Below are positions 17,283 to 25,841 of a stretch of 43,519 nucleotides of DNA, in pieces. A program made the translations under genes and the position numbers. The DNA is from Enterobacterales bacterium (GTDB lineage Bacteria > Pseudomonadota > Gammaproteobacteria > Enterobacterales > Enterobacteriaceae). The stretch covers positions 1-43,519 of the forward strand of contig JAATFX010000003.1 of assembly GCA_015654925.1 (NCBI GenBank), written 5' to 3'. The notes below the pieces were generated by a model. It was not told the origin of the DNA. It did not search any database and worked only from the letters and a program-made list of their open reading frames with translations. The first letter of the stretch is position 1, and each line of letters opens with the position of its first letter.

Positions 17283-17993
17283 TTAAAATATGACGCGTAC
17301 GTTACCGTTGTCCAGCAACTGGCCGTTAACCACCTGGCCCGACTCCATGCGCACCTGCAGCCGATCGTTTACCGCCGCGTTATTCATGGCTTTGCCGGTG
17401 CTTTGCACGGCAAAGCCTTCGCCTTGGGCGGTCACCTGCACGGTTTGGCCGGTTGCTACGCGCCAGGGGCGGCGCAACATGGCGGCGGTTAACGCCTGGC
17501 CGCTGCCTACCGCCCGCTCGCTGACGCTGCCTGCCGCCAGCGCCATATCGGTGAGGGGCGCGCCGGCGAGCATATCCAGGCGGCCGGTGCGCCACATGAT
17601 GTCCTGTTCAGATAGCGTCTGATGGGCGGCGATCGGCCGGGCCGCCACCAGATACCGATCGGTGACCTGTACATCGACTTGCAGAAACCGTTTTTGGGTA
17701 TCGCACACCATACCGATACTGAGATTACCCCAGATACGATTACGGGACGGCAATGAAAATTGCGGGCGTTCGCAGCTCGGGCGGCGATCCGCCGGCGTCT
17801 TGATCACGATTTGCATTGATTGCGGGGGCGCGGGATATTGCCGCTGCATAAACTCGGTCAACTGCGCCGCCAGCGGGTCGGCGGCGGCGGCGGCCGAAAA
17901 CAGGAACAACGCGGCGGCCAGGACATGATGCCGGCGCCCCCTGCGGGCGGTGATGGCCGGTGGCACAACTTGGTTAACGTCCATACTCTTCAT
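17283..17993 (-). CDS. flgA: Flagellar P-ring assembly chaperone FlgA
   Basis: FlgA (236 aa) is a periplasmic chaperone required for FlgI P-ring assembly. A signal peptide is visible: basic RRGRRHH, then the hydrophobic VLAAALFLFSAAAAA ending near residue 35. The mature part ends in a SAF-type domain (TGQTVQVTAQGEGFAV, VNDRLQVRMESGQVVNGQLL). The ATG at 17993 lies behind AGGGGATGAG. The open frame extends further upstream without family similarity. It diverges from flgB across about 260 bases that hold the class II control region, and flgM follows with its own sigma-28 promoter. Confidence 0.93.
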   Translation of the reverse strand: MKSMDVNQVVPPAITARRGRRHHVLAAALFLFSAAAAADPLAAQLTEFMQRQYPAPPQSMQIVIKTPADRRPSCERPQFSLPSRNRIWGNLSIGMVCDTQKRFLQVDVQVTDRYLVAARPIAAHQTLSEQDIMWRTGRLDMLAGAPLTDMALAAGSVSERAVGSGQALTAAMLRRPWRVATGQTVQVTAQGEGFAVQSTGKAMNNAAVNDRLQVRMESGQVVNGQLLDNGNVRVIF

Positions 17994-18086
17994 CTCATCC
18001 CCTGCGTGTTTTATCCTTCCCGCCGGCGTGGCCGCTGCCTCATGGCTAGCCGGGCAATTACAGTGTACCGATCTCCTTTTCTTCTC

Positions 18087-18123
18087 AATGGGTAAATTAG
18101 CACCGCAATTCATGCTTATTCCG
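18087..18123. promoter_or_regulatory. Possible FlhD4C2 site between flgA and flgB
   Basis: AATGGGTAAATTAGC (18087-18101), 12 bases, then GCTTATTCCG (18114-18123) resemble the two inward-facing FlhD4C2 half-sites with an allowed spacer. The place is right for a control region serving both divergent class II operons, flgAMN and flgB-J. Both core matches are imperfect. The rest of the 17994-18254 gap holds a 9-T run at 18181-18189 and nothing else I recognise. Confidence 0.4.
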
Positions 18124-18254
18124 GCGATAGGCATGGCGGTTATACGTCTAAGCTGGCATCCATTAATTAATGCCCGGTATTTTTTTTTGTTGCTATCACA
18201 ACTGCCATGACAACTGCGTCGGCAGCTAGCGTGGCAACCATGATGGGAACCATG

Positions 18255-18665
18255 ATGATCAATAAGCTTGATGCCGCCCTGCAATTCCAGCAGGAAGCCC
18301 TCAACTTGCGCGCGCAGCGTCAGGAAATCCTGGCCGCGAATATCGCCAATGCCGACACCCCGGGCTATCAGGCGCGGGATATCGATTTTGCCAGCGAACT
18401 GAATAAAGCGCTGACCCAGGGGCGGGCCAGCGGCGCGTCGTTGGCGCTGACCACCACCTCCGCGCGGCATATCGATGCGTCCGGCGCCGCCGCTCCCGCC
18501 AGCGAGTTGCTCTACCGGGTACCCGATCAACCCGCGCTGGACGGCAATACCGTCGATATGGACCGCGAAAGAACCCAGTTCGCCGATAACAGCCTGCAAT
18601 ATCAGACCGATCTGACGGTGCTCGGCGGACAGATTAAAAACATGATGTCGGTACTACAGGAGTAA
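18255..18665 (+). CDS. flgB: Flagellar proximal rod protein FlgB
   Basis: FlgB (136 aa, E. coli 138) is the proximal rod protein. [38 protein letters not shown] and [16 protein letters not shown] are almost identical to E. coli. The start is chosen at 18255 (MINKLDAAL, aligned with MLDKLDAAL), behind GGGA at 6 bases. An open frame from 18207 would add 16 residues absent from the family. It heads the flgB-J operon, with flgC 7 bases downstream. Confidence 0.95.
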   Translation: MINKLDAALQFQQEALNLRAQRQEILAANIANADTPGYQARDIDFASELNKALTQGRASGASLALTTTSARHIDASGAAAPASELLYRVPDQPALDGNTVDMDRERTQFADNSLQYQTDLTVLGGQIKNMMSVLQE

Positions 18666-18672
18666 CCCGCCG

Positions 18673-19077
18673 ATGGGGATGACCTCGATTTTTGCTATTT
18701 CCGGTTCGGCGCTGAGCGCCCAATCGCAGCGCATGAACGTCGCCGCCAGCAATCTGGCGAATGCGGACAGCGTGACCGGCCCGGACGGCCAGCCGTATCG
18801 CGCCAAGGAAGTGATCTTCCAGGTGGCCGCCCCCGCCGGGCAGGAAATCGGCGGCGTCCAGGTCAGCGGCGTGGTGGAATCGCCGCAGCCGGACAAGCTG
18901 GTCTATCAGCCGGGCAATCCGCTGGCGGACGAGAAGGGCTATGTACGCATGCCTAATGTCAATGTGGTGGATGAAATGGTCAACAGCATGTCGGCCTCGC
19001 GCAGCTACCAGGCTAATATCGATGTGCTCAATACCGCCAAGACGCTGATGCAAAAAACCCTGACGCTTGGCCAATAA
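18673..19077 (+). CDS. flgC: Flagellar proximal rod protein FlgC
   Basis: FlgC (134 aa, the E. coli length) is a rod protein. The N-terminal heptad-rich segment and the motif [20 protein letters not shown] are conserved, as is the C-terminal [20 protein letters not shown] that packs in the rod's inner helix layer. The ATG lies 7 bases after flgB. flgD follows after 12 bases. Confidence 0.97.
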   Translation: MGMTSIFAISGSALSAQSQRMNVAASNLANADSVTGPDGQPYRAKEVIFQVAAPAGQEIGGVQVSGVVESPQPDKLVYQPGNPLADEKGYVRMPNVNVVDEMVNSMSASRSYQANIDVLNTAKTLMQKTLTLGQ

Positions 19078-19089
19078 CCGGAGGATATG

Positions 19090-19767
19090 ATGGGCGTTTC
19101 AGTCAATATGAATGACCCGGTGGATAACACCAAAGTTGCCGACAAGACCGCGGCCGGCAGTTCCAGCGTCGATTTGCAAAGCCAATTCCTGACGCTGCTG
19201 GTGGCCCAGTTGAAAAACCAGGACCCCACCAACCCGATGGACAACTCCCAGTTGACTACCCAATTGGCGCAAATCAGCACCCTGAGCGGCATCGAAAACC
19301 TTAATACCACCCTGGGGTCGATTTCCGGCCAAATCAACACCAGCCAGTCGTTGCAGGCATCCACCCTGGTGGGCCACGGCGTGATGATCGACGGCAACAG
19401 CATTCTGGTGGGCGCCGACAGCACCACCACGCCTTTCGGGCTGTCGCTGGATAAAGCCAGCGACGCTACGACGGTTACCATTAAAGACGCCAACGGCAAC
19501 GTGGTGCGCACCGACGACCTCGGCGCGCAGACCGCGGGGGTACATACCTTTACCTGGGACGGCACCGACAGCGCAGGCGCGGCCTTGCCCGCCGGCTCCT
19601 ATACCTTCAGCGTCGCCGCCACGACGACGGCGGGCAGCGCCGTAACGGCCACCGCGCTGAAATACGCGGCGGTGTATGGGGTCAACACCACCGCCGGCGG
19701 CGCCTCGCAGCTTAACCTCGGCCTGGCCGGCAACGTTACGCTCGATCAGGTACGACAAATTATTTAA
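19090..19767 (+). CDS. flgD: Flagellar hook capping protein FlgD
   Basis: FlgD (225 aa) caps the growing hook and is displaced by FlgK. The conserved block QFLTLLVAQLKNQDPTNPMD and the C-terminal FlgD Ig-like/Tudor-like region (GVHTFTWDGTDSAGAALPAG) are present. The ATG at 19090 is chosen over 19087 because it gives GGAGGA a 4-base spacer and MGVSVNMNDP aligns with E. coli MSIAVNVNDP. It ends DQVRQII, the same end as E. coli FlgD. Confidence 0.96.
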   Translation: MGVSVNMNDPVDNTKVADKTAAGSSSVDLQSQFLTLLVAQLKNQDPTNPMDNSQLTTQLAQISTLSGIENLNTTLGSISGQINTSQSLQASTLVGHGVMIDGNSILVGADSTTTPFGLSLDKASDATTVTIKDANGNVVRTDDLGAQTAGVHTFTWDGTDSAGAALPAGSYTFSVAATTTAGSAVTATALKYAAVYGVNTTAGGASQLNLGLAGNVTLDQVRQII

Positions 19768-19820
19768 CGGACAACGAGGCCTGCGCGGCAGGCTTGCCAA
19801 CCTTATCACTGGAGAGTCAC

Positions 19821-21029
19821 ATGGGTTTTTCACAAGCGGTCAGCGGCATGAACGCCGCCGCCACCAATCTGGACGTTATCGGTAATAATATCGCCAACTC
19901 CGAAACCAGCGGGTTTAAAGCGGGTTCAGTCTCTTTTGCCGATGTGTTCGCCAGCTCCCAGGTCGGTCTGGGCGTCAAGGTGGCTGCGGTAACCCAGAAT
20001 TTCAAGGACGGGACGGTCAATACCACCGATAACGGCCTGAATGTCGCCATTTCCAATAACGGTTTTTTCCGCCTGGTGGATGATAGCGGTTCGGTATTCT
20101 ATTCCCGCAACGGCGATTTTTCGAAAAACTCCAGCAATGAATTGATTAACAGCAGCGGCCTGCACGTCACCGGTTATGCGGCCACCGGCACGCCCCCCAC
20201 CATCCAGCAGGGAACCCAGCCGGTTAATTTGACCATTCCCGCGGCGGGACTGGCGGCCAAGGCCAGCACCTCCGGCACCATGGTGGCCAAGCTGAACTCC
20301 AGCTCCCCGGTGCTCGATGACGCCAAATTCGACGCCGCCGACTCCGGCAGCTATAGCTTTTCGCAGCCGATGACCAGTTATGACAGCCTGGGCAACCCCC
20401 ATAATGTCAGCCTCTATTTCGTCAAAACCGCCAATAACGAATGGCAGGTGCATAGCGTCGACACCAGCAGCGGCGCGGCCGCCCAAAACCTCGGCAAACT
20501 GCAATTCGATACCAACGGACAATTGGCCGCTACCAGCGCCACCAGCTTTGATATCAATATGGCCGCGATGAACGGTTCGACCGCCGGCTCCTTTGCCCTG
20601 GATTTCACCGGTACCCAGCAGCAGTACGCCACCGCCAGCAGCGTCAGCAGCCAGGACGTCAACGGCTACTCGGCCGGGGATTTAACCAAATACTCCATTA
20701 ACGACGACGGTACCATTACCGGCACTTATTCCAACGGTGAAACCCAATTGCTCGGGCAAATAGTCCTGGCTAACTTCGCTAATCCGCAGGGATTGAAATC
20801 CGACGGCAATAACAGCTGGACCGCCACGTCCGCGTCCGGCCAGGCCATCGTGGGCACCGCCGGCAACGGTAACTTCGGCACGCTGACCGCCGGCGCGCTG
20901 GAAGGTTCCAACGTCGATTTAAGCAAAGAGCTGGTGAATATGATCGTGGCCCAGCGCGATTATCAATCCAATGCGCAAACCATCAAGGCCCAGAATGCCA
21001 TTATGCAAACGCTGGTTAGCCTGACCTGA
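19821..21029 (+). CDS. flgE: Flagellar hook protein FlgE
   Basis: FlgE (402 aa, exactly the E. coli length) builds the hook. The N-terminal rod-like domain (MGFSQAVSGMNAAATNLDVI, NNIANSETSGFK) and the C-terminal helix (LEGSNVDLSKELVNMIVAQR) are conserved. The central surface domain (about 140-290) has diverged, as usual. The ATG at 19821 follows GGAGAG at 6 bases; an upstream ATG at 19794 is out of register with the family. Hook length is set by FliK. Confidence 0.97.
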   Translation: MGFSQAVSGMNAAATNLDVIGNNIANSETSGFKAGSVSFADVFASSQVGLGVKVAAVTQNFKDGTVNTTDNGLNVAISNNGFFRLVDDSGSVFYSRNGDFSKNSSNELINSSGLHVTGYAATGTPPTIQQGTQPVNLTIPAAGLAAKASTSGTMVAKLNSSSPVLDDAKFDAADSGSYSFSQPMTSYDSLGNPHNVSLYFVKTANNEWQVHSVDTSSGAAAQNLGKLQFDTNGQLAATSATSFDINMAAMNGSTAGSFALDFTGTQQQYATASSVSSQDVNGYSAGDLTKYSINDDGTITGTYSNGETQLLGQIVLANFANPQGLKSDGNNSWTATSASGQAIVGTAGNGNFGTLTAGALEGSNVDLSKELVNMIVAQRDYQSNAQTIKAQNAIMQTLVSLT

Positions 21030-21050
21030 TCGACCTGACGGAGTAGCCCA

Positions 21051-21806
21051 ATGGATCACGCTATTTACACCGCGATGGGGGCCGCCAGCCAGACGCTCGA
21101 ACAGCAGGCGGTTATCACCAATAATCTGGCCAACTCGTCCACCACCGGGTTCCGGGCGCAGCTTTCCGCCCTGCGCGCGGTACCGGTGGAAGGGCCCACC
21201 CTGGCCACCCGTACTCTGGTGGTGGCCTCGACGCCCGGCGCGCTGATGACCCAGGGGCCGCTCAATAATACCGAGCGTCCGCTGGACGCCGCCGTGCAGG
21301 ATCAGGGCTGGCTGGTGGTACAGATGCCCAACGGCGACGAAGCCTATACGCGCAACGGCAATATTGAAGTCGACGCCACCGGGCAACTGACCATCCAGGG
21401 CTACCCGGTAATGGGCGATGCGGGGCCGCTGGTGGTGCCTACCCAGGCGTCCATCACCCTCGGTTCGGACGGTACGGTGTCGTCGCTGGGTGATGGCGAC
21501 TCGCCGGATTCCATCAGTCCGGTGGGCCAGCTCAAGCGGGTTAAACCGGATGCCGCCCAGTTAGAGCGTGGCGATGACGGCCTGTTTCACCTGACCGCCG
21601 CCGCCCAGGCGCAAAACGGCAATACCTTGCCCACCGACCCCACGGTCAAAATCATGCCCGGCGTGCTGGAAGGCAGCAACGTCAATACCGCCGAAACGCT
21701 GGTGGATATGATTGGCAGCGCACGCCGTTTTGAAATGCAGATGAAAATCATCGCCGACATCGATAAAAATGCCGAATCGGCCAATCAACTGCTTTCAATC
21801 AGTTAA
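21051..21806 (+). CDS. flgF: Flagellar proximal rod protein FlgF
   Basis: FlgF (251 aa, equal to E. coli) is a rod protein. [19 protein letters not shown] and [20 protein letters not shown] open the protein. The C-terminal [20 protein letters not shown] and [14 protein letters not shown] close it. It lies 21 bases after flgE, with CGGAGTAG as ribosome binding site, and 20 bases before flgG. Confidence 0.97.
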   Translation: MDHAIYTAMGAASQTLEQQAVITNNLANSSTTGFRAQLSALRAVPVEGPTLATRTLVVASTPGALMTQGPLNNTERPLDAAVQDQGWLVVQMPNGDEAYTRNGNIEVDATGQLTIQGYPVMGDAGPLVVPTQASITLGSDGTVSSLGDGDSPDSISPVGQLKRVKPDAAQLERGDDGLFHLTAAAQAQNGNTLPTDPTVKIMPGVLEGSNVNTAETLVDMIGSARRFEMQMKIIADIDKNAESANQLLSIS

Positions 21807-21826
21807 CTCAATCGGAGATTAAACGG

Positions 21827-22609
21827 ATGATCCGTTCTTTGTGGATTGCCAAAACCGGTCTGGATGCGCAGCAGACCAACATGGATGTTATTTCCAATAA
21901 CCTGGCCAACGTCAGCACCAACGGGTTTAAACGCCAGCGCGCGGTGTTCGAGGATTTACTCTACCAGACCGTACGCCAGCCCGGCGCGCAATCTTCCGAT
22001 CAGACGTCATTGCCGTCCGGTCTGCAACTGGGTACCGGGGTGCGGCCGGTGTCCACCGAGCGGCTGCACAGCCAGGGCAATTTGCAGCAAACCGAAAACA
22101 GCAAGGATATCGCGGTTAACGGCAAAGGCTTTTTCCAGGTGCAAATGCCCGACGGCACCACCGCCTACACCCGCGACGGGTCGTTCCAGGTGGACCAAAA
22201 CGGCCAGATGGTGACTTCCAGCGGTTATCCGGTCCAGCCGGCGATTACCATTCCCGCCAACGCGCTTACCGTCACCGTGGCGCGCGACGGCGCGGTCAGC
22301 GTTACCTTGCAGGGGCAGACCGCCGCCAGCCAGGTAGGGCAGTTGACCCTGAGCAATTTCATCAATGAAGCGGGCCTGCAAAGCCTGGGCGAAAATCTCT
22401 ATCAGGAAACCGACAGTTCCGGGGCGCCCAACGAGGCCACCCCAGGGCAAAACGGCGCCGGGCTGTTGTACCAGGGTTATGTTGAAACCTCCAACGTGAA
22501 CGTGGCCGAAGAACTGGTGGATATGATTCAGGTGCAACGCGCTTATGAAATTAACAGCAAAGCCGTTACCACCTCGGACGCCATGCTGCAAAAGCTTACC
22601 CAGCTGTAA
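21827..22609 (+). CDS. flgG: Flagellar distal rod protein FlgG
   Basis: FlgG (260 aa, the family length) forms the distal rod. The N-terminus [20 protein letters not shown] and [20 protein letters not shown] are the canonical rod signature. [20 protein letters not shown] and [18 protein letters not shown] form the C-terminal core. CGGAGATTAAACGG precedes the ATG. The following gap to flgH (about 195 bases) is unusually long and contains a large inverted repeat. Confidence 0.97.
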   Translation: MIRSLWIAKTGLDAQQTNMDVISNNLANVSTNGFKRQRAVFEDLLYQTVRQPGAQSSDQTSLPSGLQLGTGVRPVSTERLHSQGNLQQTENSKDIAVNGKGFFQVQMPDGTTAYTRDGSFQVDQNGQMVTSSGYPVQPAITIPANALTVTVARDGAVSVTLQGQTAASQVGQLTLSNFINEAGLQSLGENLYQETDSSGAPNEATPGQNGAGLLYQGYVETSNVNVAEELVDMIQVQRAYEINSKAVTTSDAMLQKLTQL

Positions 22610-22692
22610 TAAAGCGGAAGGGTGTAATGTGACGGCGTAACTTTATGAAGCAAAATAACCGCGCGCTATCATGCTGAAATTAAAGAAAATAG

Positions 22693-22765
22693 ATGGCATG
22701 AAATTACGTTGTCACTTAAATGTCGCATTAAAAATACCTATAAGTGACAGTGTAATGTATGCCAT
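22693..22765. repeat. 73-bp near-palindromic element in the flgG-flgH gap
   Basis: The left arm (22693-22718) reads ATGGCAT, GAA, ATTAC, GT, TGTCACTTA. The right arm (22741-22765) is its complement in reverse: TAAGTGACA, GT, GTAAT, GT, ATGCCAT. Three paired blocks of 7, 5 and 9 bp flank a 22-base AT-rich centre. The region is markedly more AT-rich than its neighbours. It could be a small non-autonomous mobile element or an mRNA hairpin; no target-site duplication is obvious. Confidence 0.75.
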
Positions 22766-22804
22766 GCGCCCATTTATACCGTCTGTCAGGACAATTTGAG
22801 TCAT

Positions 22805-23536
22805 ATGAAACAATATCAAAACCCCAGGACTTTCCCGCACCTGGCGTCCGCGCCTGCGGCGGCCTGGATGCTGGCTTTCGCTACGCTGGCCTCGGGCGGG
22901 TGTGCCTATATGCCCCATAAAAACCTGGTGGAAGGCGAAACTTCGGCCCAGCCGGCGCCGGCCTCGCTGCCGGTGGCCAACGGGTCGATTTTCCAGGCGG
23001 TGCAACCGATGAATTACGGTTATCAACCGCTATTTGAAGACCGGCGGCCGCGTAATGTCGGCGATATCCTGACGATTACGCTGCAGGAAAACGTCAGCGC
23101 CAGCAAAAGCTCGTCAGCCAATGCGGCGCGCGAAAGCAGCAATACCCTGAAGTTCGCCACTACGCCCAGCATGCTGACCGGCCTGCTGGGCAACGGCAAA
23201 GCCGATTTGGATGCCGGCGGCACCAATGATTTCGACGGCAAAGGCGGAGCCACCGCCAAGAATACCTTTACCGGCACGATTACCGTTACCGTGCAGCAGG
23301 TGCTGGCCAACGGCAACCTGAAAGTGGTGGGTGAAAAACAGATCGCCATCAACCAGGGGGCCGAATATATCCGTTTTTCCGGCATCGTGAATCCGCGCAC
23401 CATCAACGGCAATAATGCGGTGATTTCCACCCAGGTGGCGGACGCCCGGATTGAATATGTCGGCAAAGGTTATATCAATGAAGCGCAGGAAATGGGTTGG
23501 CTACAACGCTTCTTCCTTAATATTTCGCCCTTTTAG
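22805..23536 (+). CDS. flgH: Flagellar L-ring protein FlgH
   Basis: FlgH (243 aa) is the outer-membrane L-ring lipoprotein. The mature part ([54 protein letters not shown]) matches E. coli FlgH closely. The signal segment ends LASGGC, with Cys33 as the presumed lipidated residue; the -3 residue is Ser rather than the usual Leu. The ATG at 22805 is chosen; a TTG at 22796 better spaced from AGGA would add three residues. The signal sequence is longer than in E. coli (232 aa). Confidence 0.95.
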   Translation: MKQYQNPRTFPHLASAPAAAWMLAFATLASGGCAYMPHKNLVEGETSAQPAPASLPVANGSIFQAVQPMNYGYQPLFEDRRPRNVGDILTITLQENVSASKSSSANAARESSNTLKFATTPSMLTGLLGNGKADLDAGGTNDFDGKGGATAKNTFTGTITVTVQQVLANGNLKVVGEKQIAINQGAEYIRFSGIVNPRTINGNNAVISTQVADARIEYVGKGYINEAQEMGWLQRFFLNISPF

Positions 23537-23551
23537 CAGGTGGCCAGCAGA

Positions 23552-24712
23552 ATGCGGATTTTAACCTTGAACGTGTACCGGCCCGCCGCCGCCCCATGGC
23601 GCCGTTTCGCCCGGGCGCTGGCCCTGGGGGCGGCGCTGGCCCTGGGATTAGCGGCATTGCCGGCCGGGGCGGAGCGGCTGCGCGATTTGGTGGATATTCA
23701 GGGCGTGCGCGACAACCCCCTGATTGGCTACGGTCTGGTGGTGGGTCTTGACGGCACCGGCGACCAGACCACCCAAACCCCGTTCACCACCCAAAGCCTG
23801 ACCAATATGCTGTCGCAAATGGGCATTACCGTCCCAAGCGGCACCAATATGCAGTTGAAGAATGTCGCGGCCGTGATGGTCACCGCCAATTTCCCCGCGT
23901 TTGCCCGGGCCGGCCAGAATATCGACGTGGTGGTGTCCTCCATGGGGTCGGCCAAGAGCCTGCGCGGCGGCACCCTGATCATGACGCCGCTTAAAGGCGC
24001 CGATAACCAAGTGTATGCGCTGGCGCAGGGCAATTTGCTGGTGGGCGGCGCGGGAGCCTCGTCCGGCGGCAGCCGGGTGCAAATTAACCAACTGGCCGGC
24101 GGACGCATCACCAACGGCGCGGTAATCGAGCGGGAACTGCCCAGCACCTTCGGCGCCAGCCGCACCATGACTCTGCAACTCAAGCAGGAAAACTTCACCC
24201 TGGCCCAGCGCATCAGCGACACCATCAATGGCCAAAACGGCATGGGCATCGCCCGGGCACTGGATGCGCGCACCATCGAACTGCAAATGCCGGCTAATAA
24301 CAGCAGCCAGGTGCGTTTTCTGTCGCAAATCCAGGATATCAATATCGTCATGGGCGAAATGGACGCCAAGGTGATTATCAATTCCCGTACCGGATCGGTA
24401 GTGATGAACCGCAACGTAATGCTGGATAACTGCGCGGTGGCCCAGGGCAATCTGTCGGTGGTGGTGGATAATCAGCAAAGCGTCAGCCAGCCCGATACGC
24501 CGTTTGGCGGCGGCCAGACCGTGGTCACCCGGCAAACGCAGATTTCGGTTAATCAAAGCGGCGGGTCGCTGCAAAAAGTGAATTCGAGCGCCAATCTCAA
24601 TAGCGTTATCCGGACATTAAATGCGCTGGGGGCCACTCCCAATGATTTAATGTCGATTTTGCAGGCCATGCACAGCGCCGGTTGTCTCCAGGCCACGCTG
24701 GAGATCATCTGA
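23552..24712 (+). CDS. flgI: Flagellar P-ring protein FlgI
   Basis: FlgI (386 aa) forms the periplasmic P ring around the rod. The signal peptide consists of a basic segment ([14 protein letters not shown]), a hydrophobic core and cleavage after LPAGA, giving a mature start near [51 protein letters not shown] and [17 protein letters not shown] are typical of the family. The ATG at 23552 lies 9 bases behind AGGTGG; a GTG at 23540 would leave no spacer. Its stop shares one base with the flgJ start (TGATG). FlgA is its assembly chaperone. Confidence 0.96.
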   Translation: MRILTLNVYRPAAAPWRRFARALALGAALALGLAALPAGAERLRDLVDIQGVRDNPLIGYGLVVGLDGTGDQTTQTPFTTQSLTNMLSQMGITVPSGTNMQLKNVAAVMVTANFPAFARAGQNIDVVVSSMGSAKSLRGGTLIMTPLKGADNQVYALAQGNLLVGGAGASSGGSRVQINQLAGGRITNGAVIERELPSTFGASRTMTLQLKQENFTLAQRISDTINGQNGMGIARALDARTIELQMPANNSSQVRFLSQIQDINIVMGEMDAKVIINSRTGSVVMNRNVMLDNCAVAQGNLSVVVDNQQSVSQPDTPFGGGQTVVTRQTQISVNQSGGSLQKVNSSANLNSVIRTLNALGATPNDLMSILQAMHSAGCLQATLEII

Positions 24713-25710
24713 TGCAGCTTAACGATGCCGCCGATCTCTCCGCCGCCTACGATGTTAAATCATTGCAAAAGCTGCATAACCAGGCGGTCAAATCTTCCCC
24801 CGAGGCGTTAAAAGCGGTGGCCAAGCAGGTAGAAGGCCTGTTCGTGCAAATGATGCTTAAGAGCATGCGCGCCGCGCTGCCCAAGGGCGGCGCGTTCAGC
24901 AGCGATCAAACCGAGCTGTACACCAGCCTCTACGATCAGCAAATGGCGCAGCAATTATCGGCCAAAGGTCTGGGACTGGCGGATATGATGGTCAAGCAGT
25001 TGGGACAGCAGGGCGCCGATGCGCCGGCCGTCGCCAATGGCAACGCCGGCGGCGATCCGCCAGAGGCCAAAACCGCCGCGCCGTTCTCCGCCGACGGCCC
25101 GCTCAGCGCCAACGCCATCAATGCGCAATTCATGTCGCCGGCCCTGGCGGGCGAACTGTGGCGGCGCGAACGGCAGCAATCCGCCCGTCCAGGCGCGGAT
25201 GCCGCCCCCGCCGGCGCCAGTTTTACCGATCGTCTGTCGGTGCCGGCCATGATGGCCAGCCGGCAAAGCGGCATCCCCCATCATCTGATCCTCGCCCAGG
25301 CGGCTCTGGAATCGGACTGGGGCAAACGGGAGATTCCCGCCGCCGGCGGCCAGCCCAGCTTTAATTTGTTCGGTATCAAAGCGTCTGATGACTGGAAAGG
25401 CAAAACCACTACCATTACCACCACCGAATACCAGGACGGCCAGGCGGTCAAGGTACAGCAGCGTTTCCGGGTATACGACTCCTATCTGGGCGCGCTGGGG
25501 GATTATATCCATTTACTTACCGATAACCCCCGCTACCGCGAGGTGGTGAGCGCCGGCCAGCCCGAAGCCGCCGCCTATGCCTTGCAGCGGGCCGGGTACG
25601 CCACCGATCCGGCCTATGCCGCTAAGCTGATACAGATTATCAATCAGTTAAAACACTCCGCCGAACGGGCGGCCAAAGCCTATACCCACGATCTCGGCGG
25701 GCTATTTTAA
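24712..25710 (+). CDS. flgJ: Rod-cap protein and peptidoglycan hydrolase FlgJ
   Basis: FlgJ (332 aa) caps the rod and opens a hole in peptidoglycan. The N-terminal rod-cap domain (VAKQVEGLFVQMMLKSMRAA, SLYDQQMAQQL) covers residues 1-100. A variable Ala/Pro linker reaches about 165. The C-terminal glucosaminidase domain has the catalytic Glu200 in LAQAALESDWG and YNLFG-like FNLFGIKAS. The start is fixed by the TGATG overlap with flgI and GGAG upstream. It is the last gene of the flgB-J transcript; a sigma-28 promoter follows. Confidence 0.96.
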   Translation: MQLNDAADLSAAYDVKSLQKLHNQAVKSSPEALKAVAKQVEGLFVQMMLKSMRAALPKGGAFSSDQTELYTSLYDQQMAQQLSAKGLGLADMMVKQLGQQGADAPAVANGNAGGDPPEAKTAAPFSADGPLSANAINAQFMSPALAGELWRRERQQSARPGADAAPAGASFTDRLSVPAMMASRQSGIPHHLILAQAALESDWGKREIPAAGGQPSFNLFGIKASDDWKGKTTTITTTEYQDGQAVKVQQRFRVYDSYLGALGDYIHLLTDNPRYREVVSAGQPEAAAYALQRAGYATDPAYAAKLIQIINQLKHSAERAAKAYTHDLGGLF

Positions 25711-25737
25711 GCCGGTGGGCGAATTTTCCGCGCGCAC

Positions 25738-25764
25738 TCAAGTTTACCCGGCCGCGGACGATAA
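25738..25764 (+). promoter_or_regulatory. Sigma-28 promoter of flgKL
   Basis: TCAAGTTT (25738-25745), 11 bases, then GACGATAA (25757-25764): one mismatch in each box of the sigma-28 consensus with the exact spacer. It lies in the flgJ-flgK gap, 77 bases before flgK. In enterics flgKL is transcribed both from flgB and from such a class III promoter. Confidence 0.85.
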
Positions 25765-25841
25765 TAAACACAGGTTGTTGAATCTGACGCCGTCGTTTTT
25801 TTCTTATGGCGCAACGCCGGATCCGGATAAAAGGAAACGTA

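Noticed and set aside
18181..18189. Run of nine Ts upstream of flgB as a terminator
   Set aside because: No hairpin precedes it, and it lies inside the divergent control region where termination is not expected.
17994..18599. Upstream extension of the flgA frame across the flgA-flgB gap and into flgB
   Set aside because: The added residues have no FlgA similarity, would precede the signal peptide by about 200 residues, and the ATG at 17993 has a good ribosome binding site.
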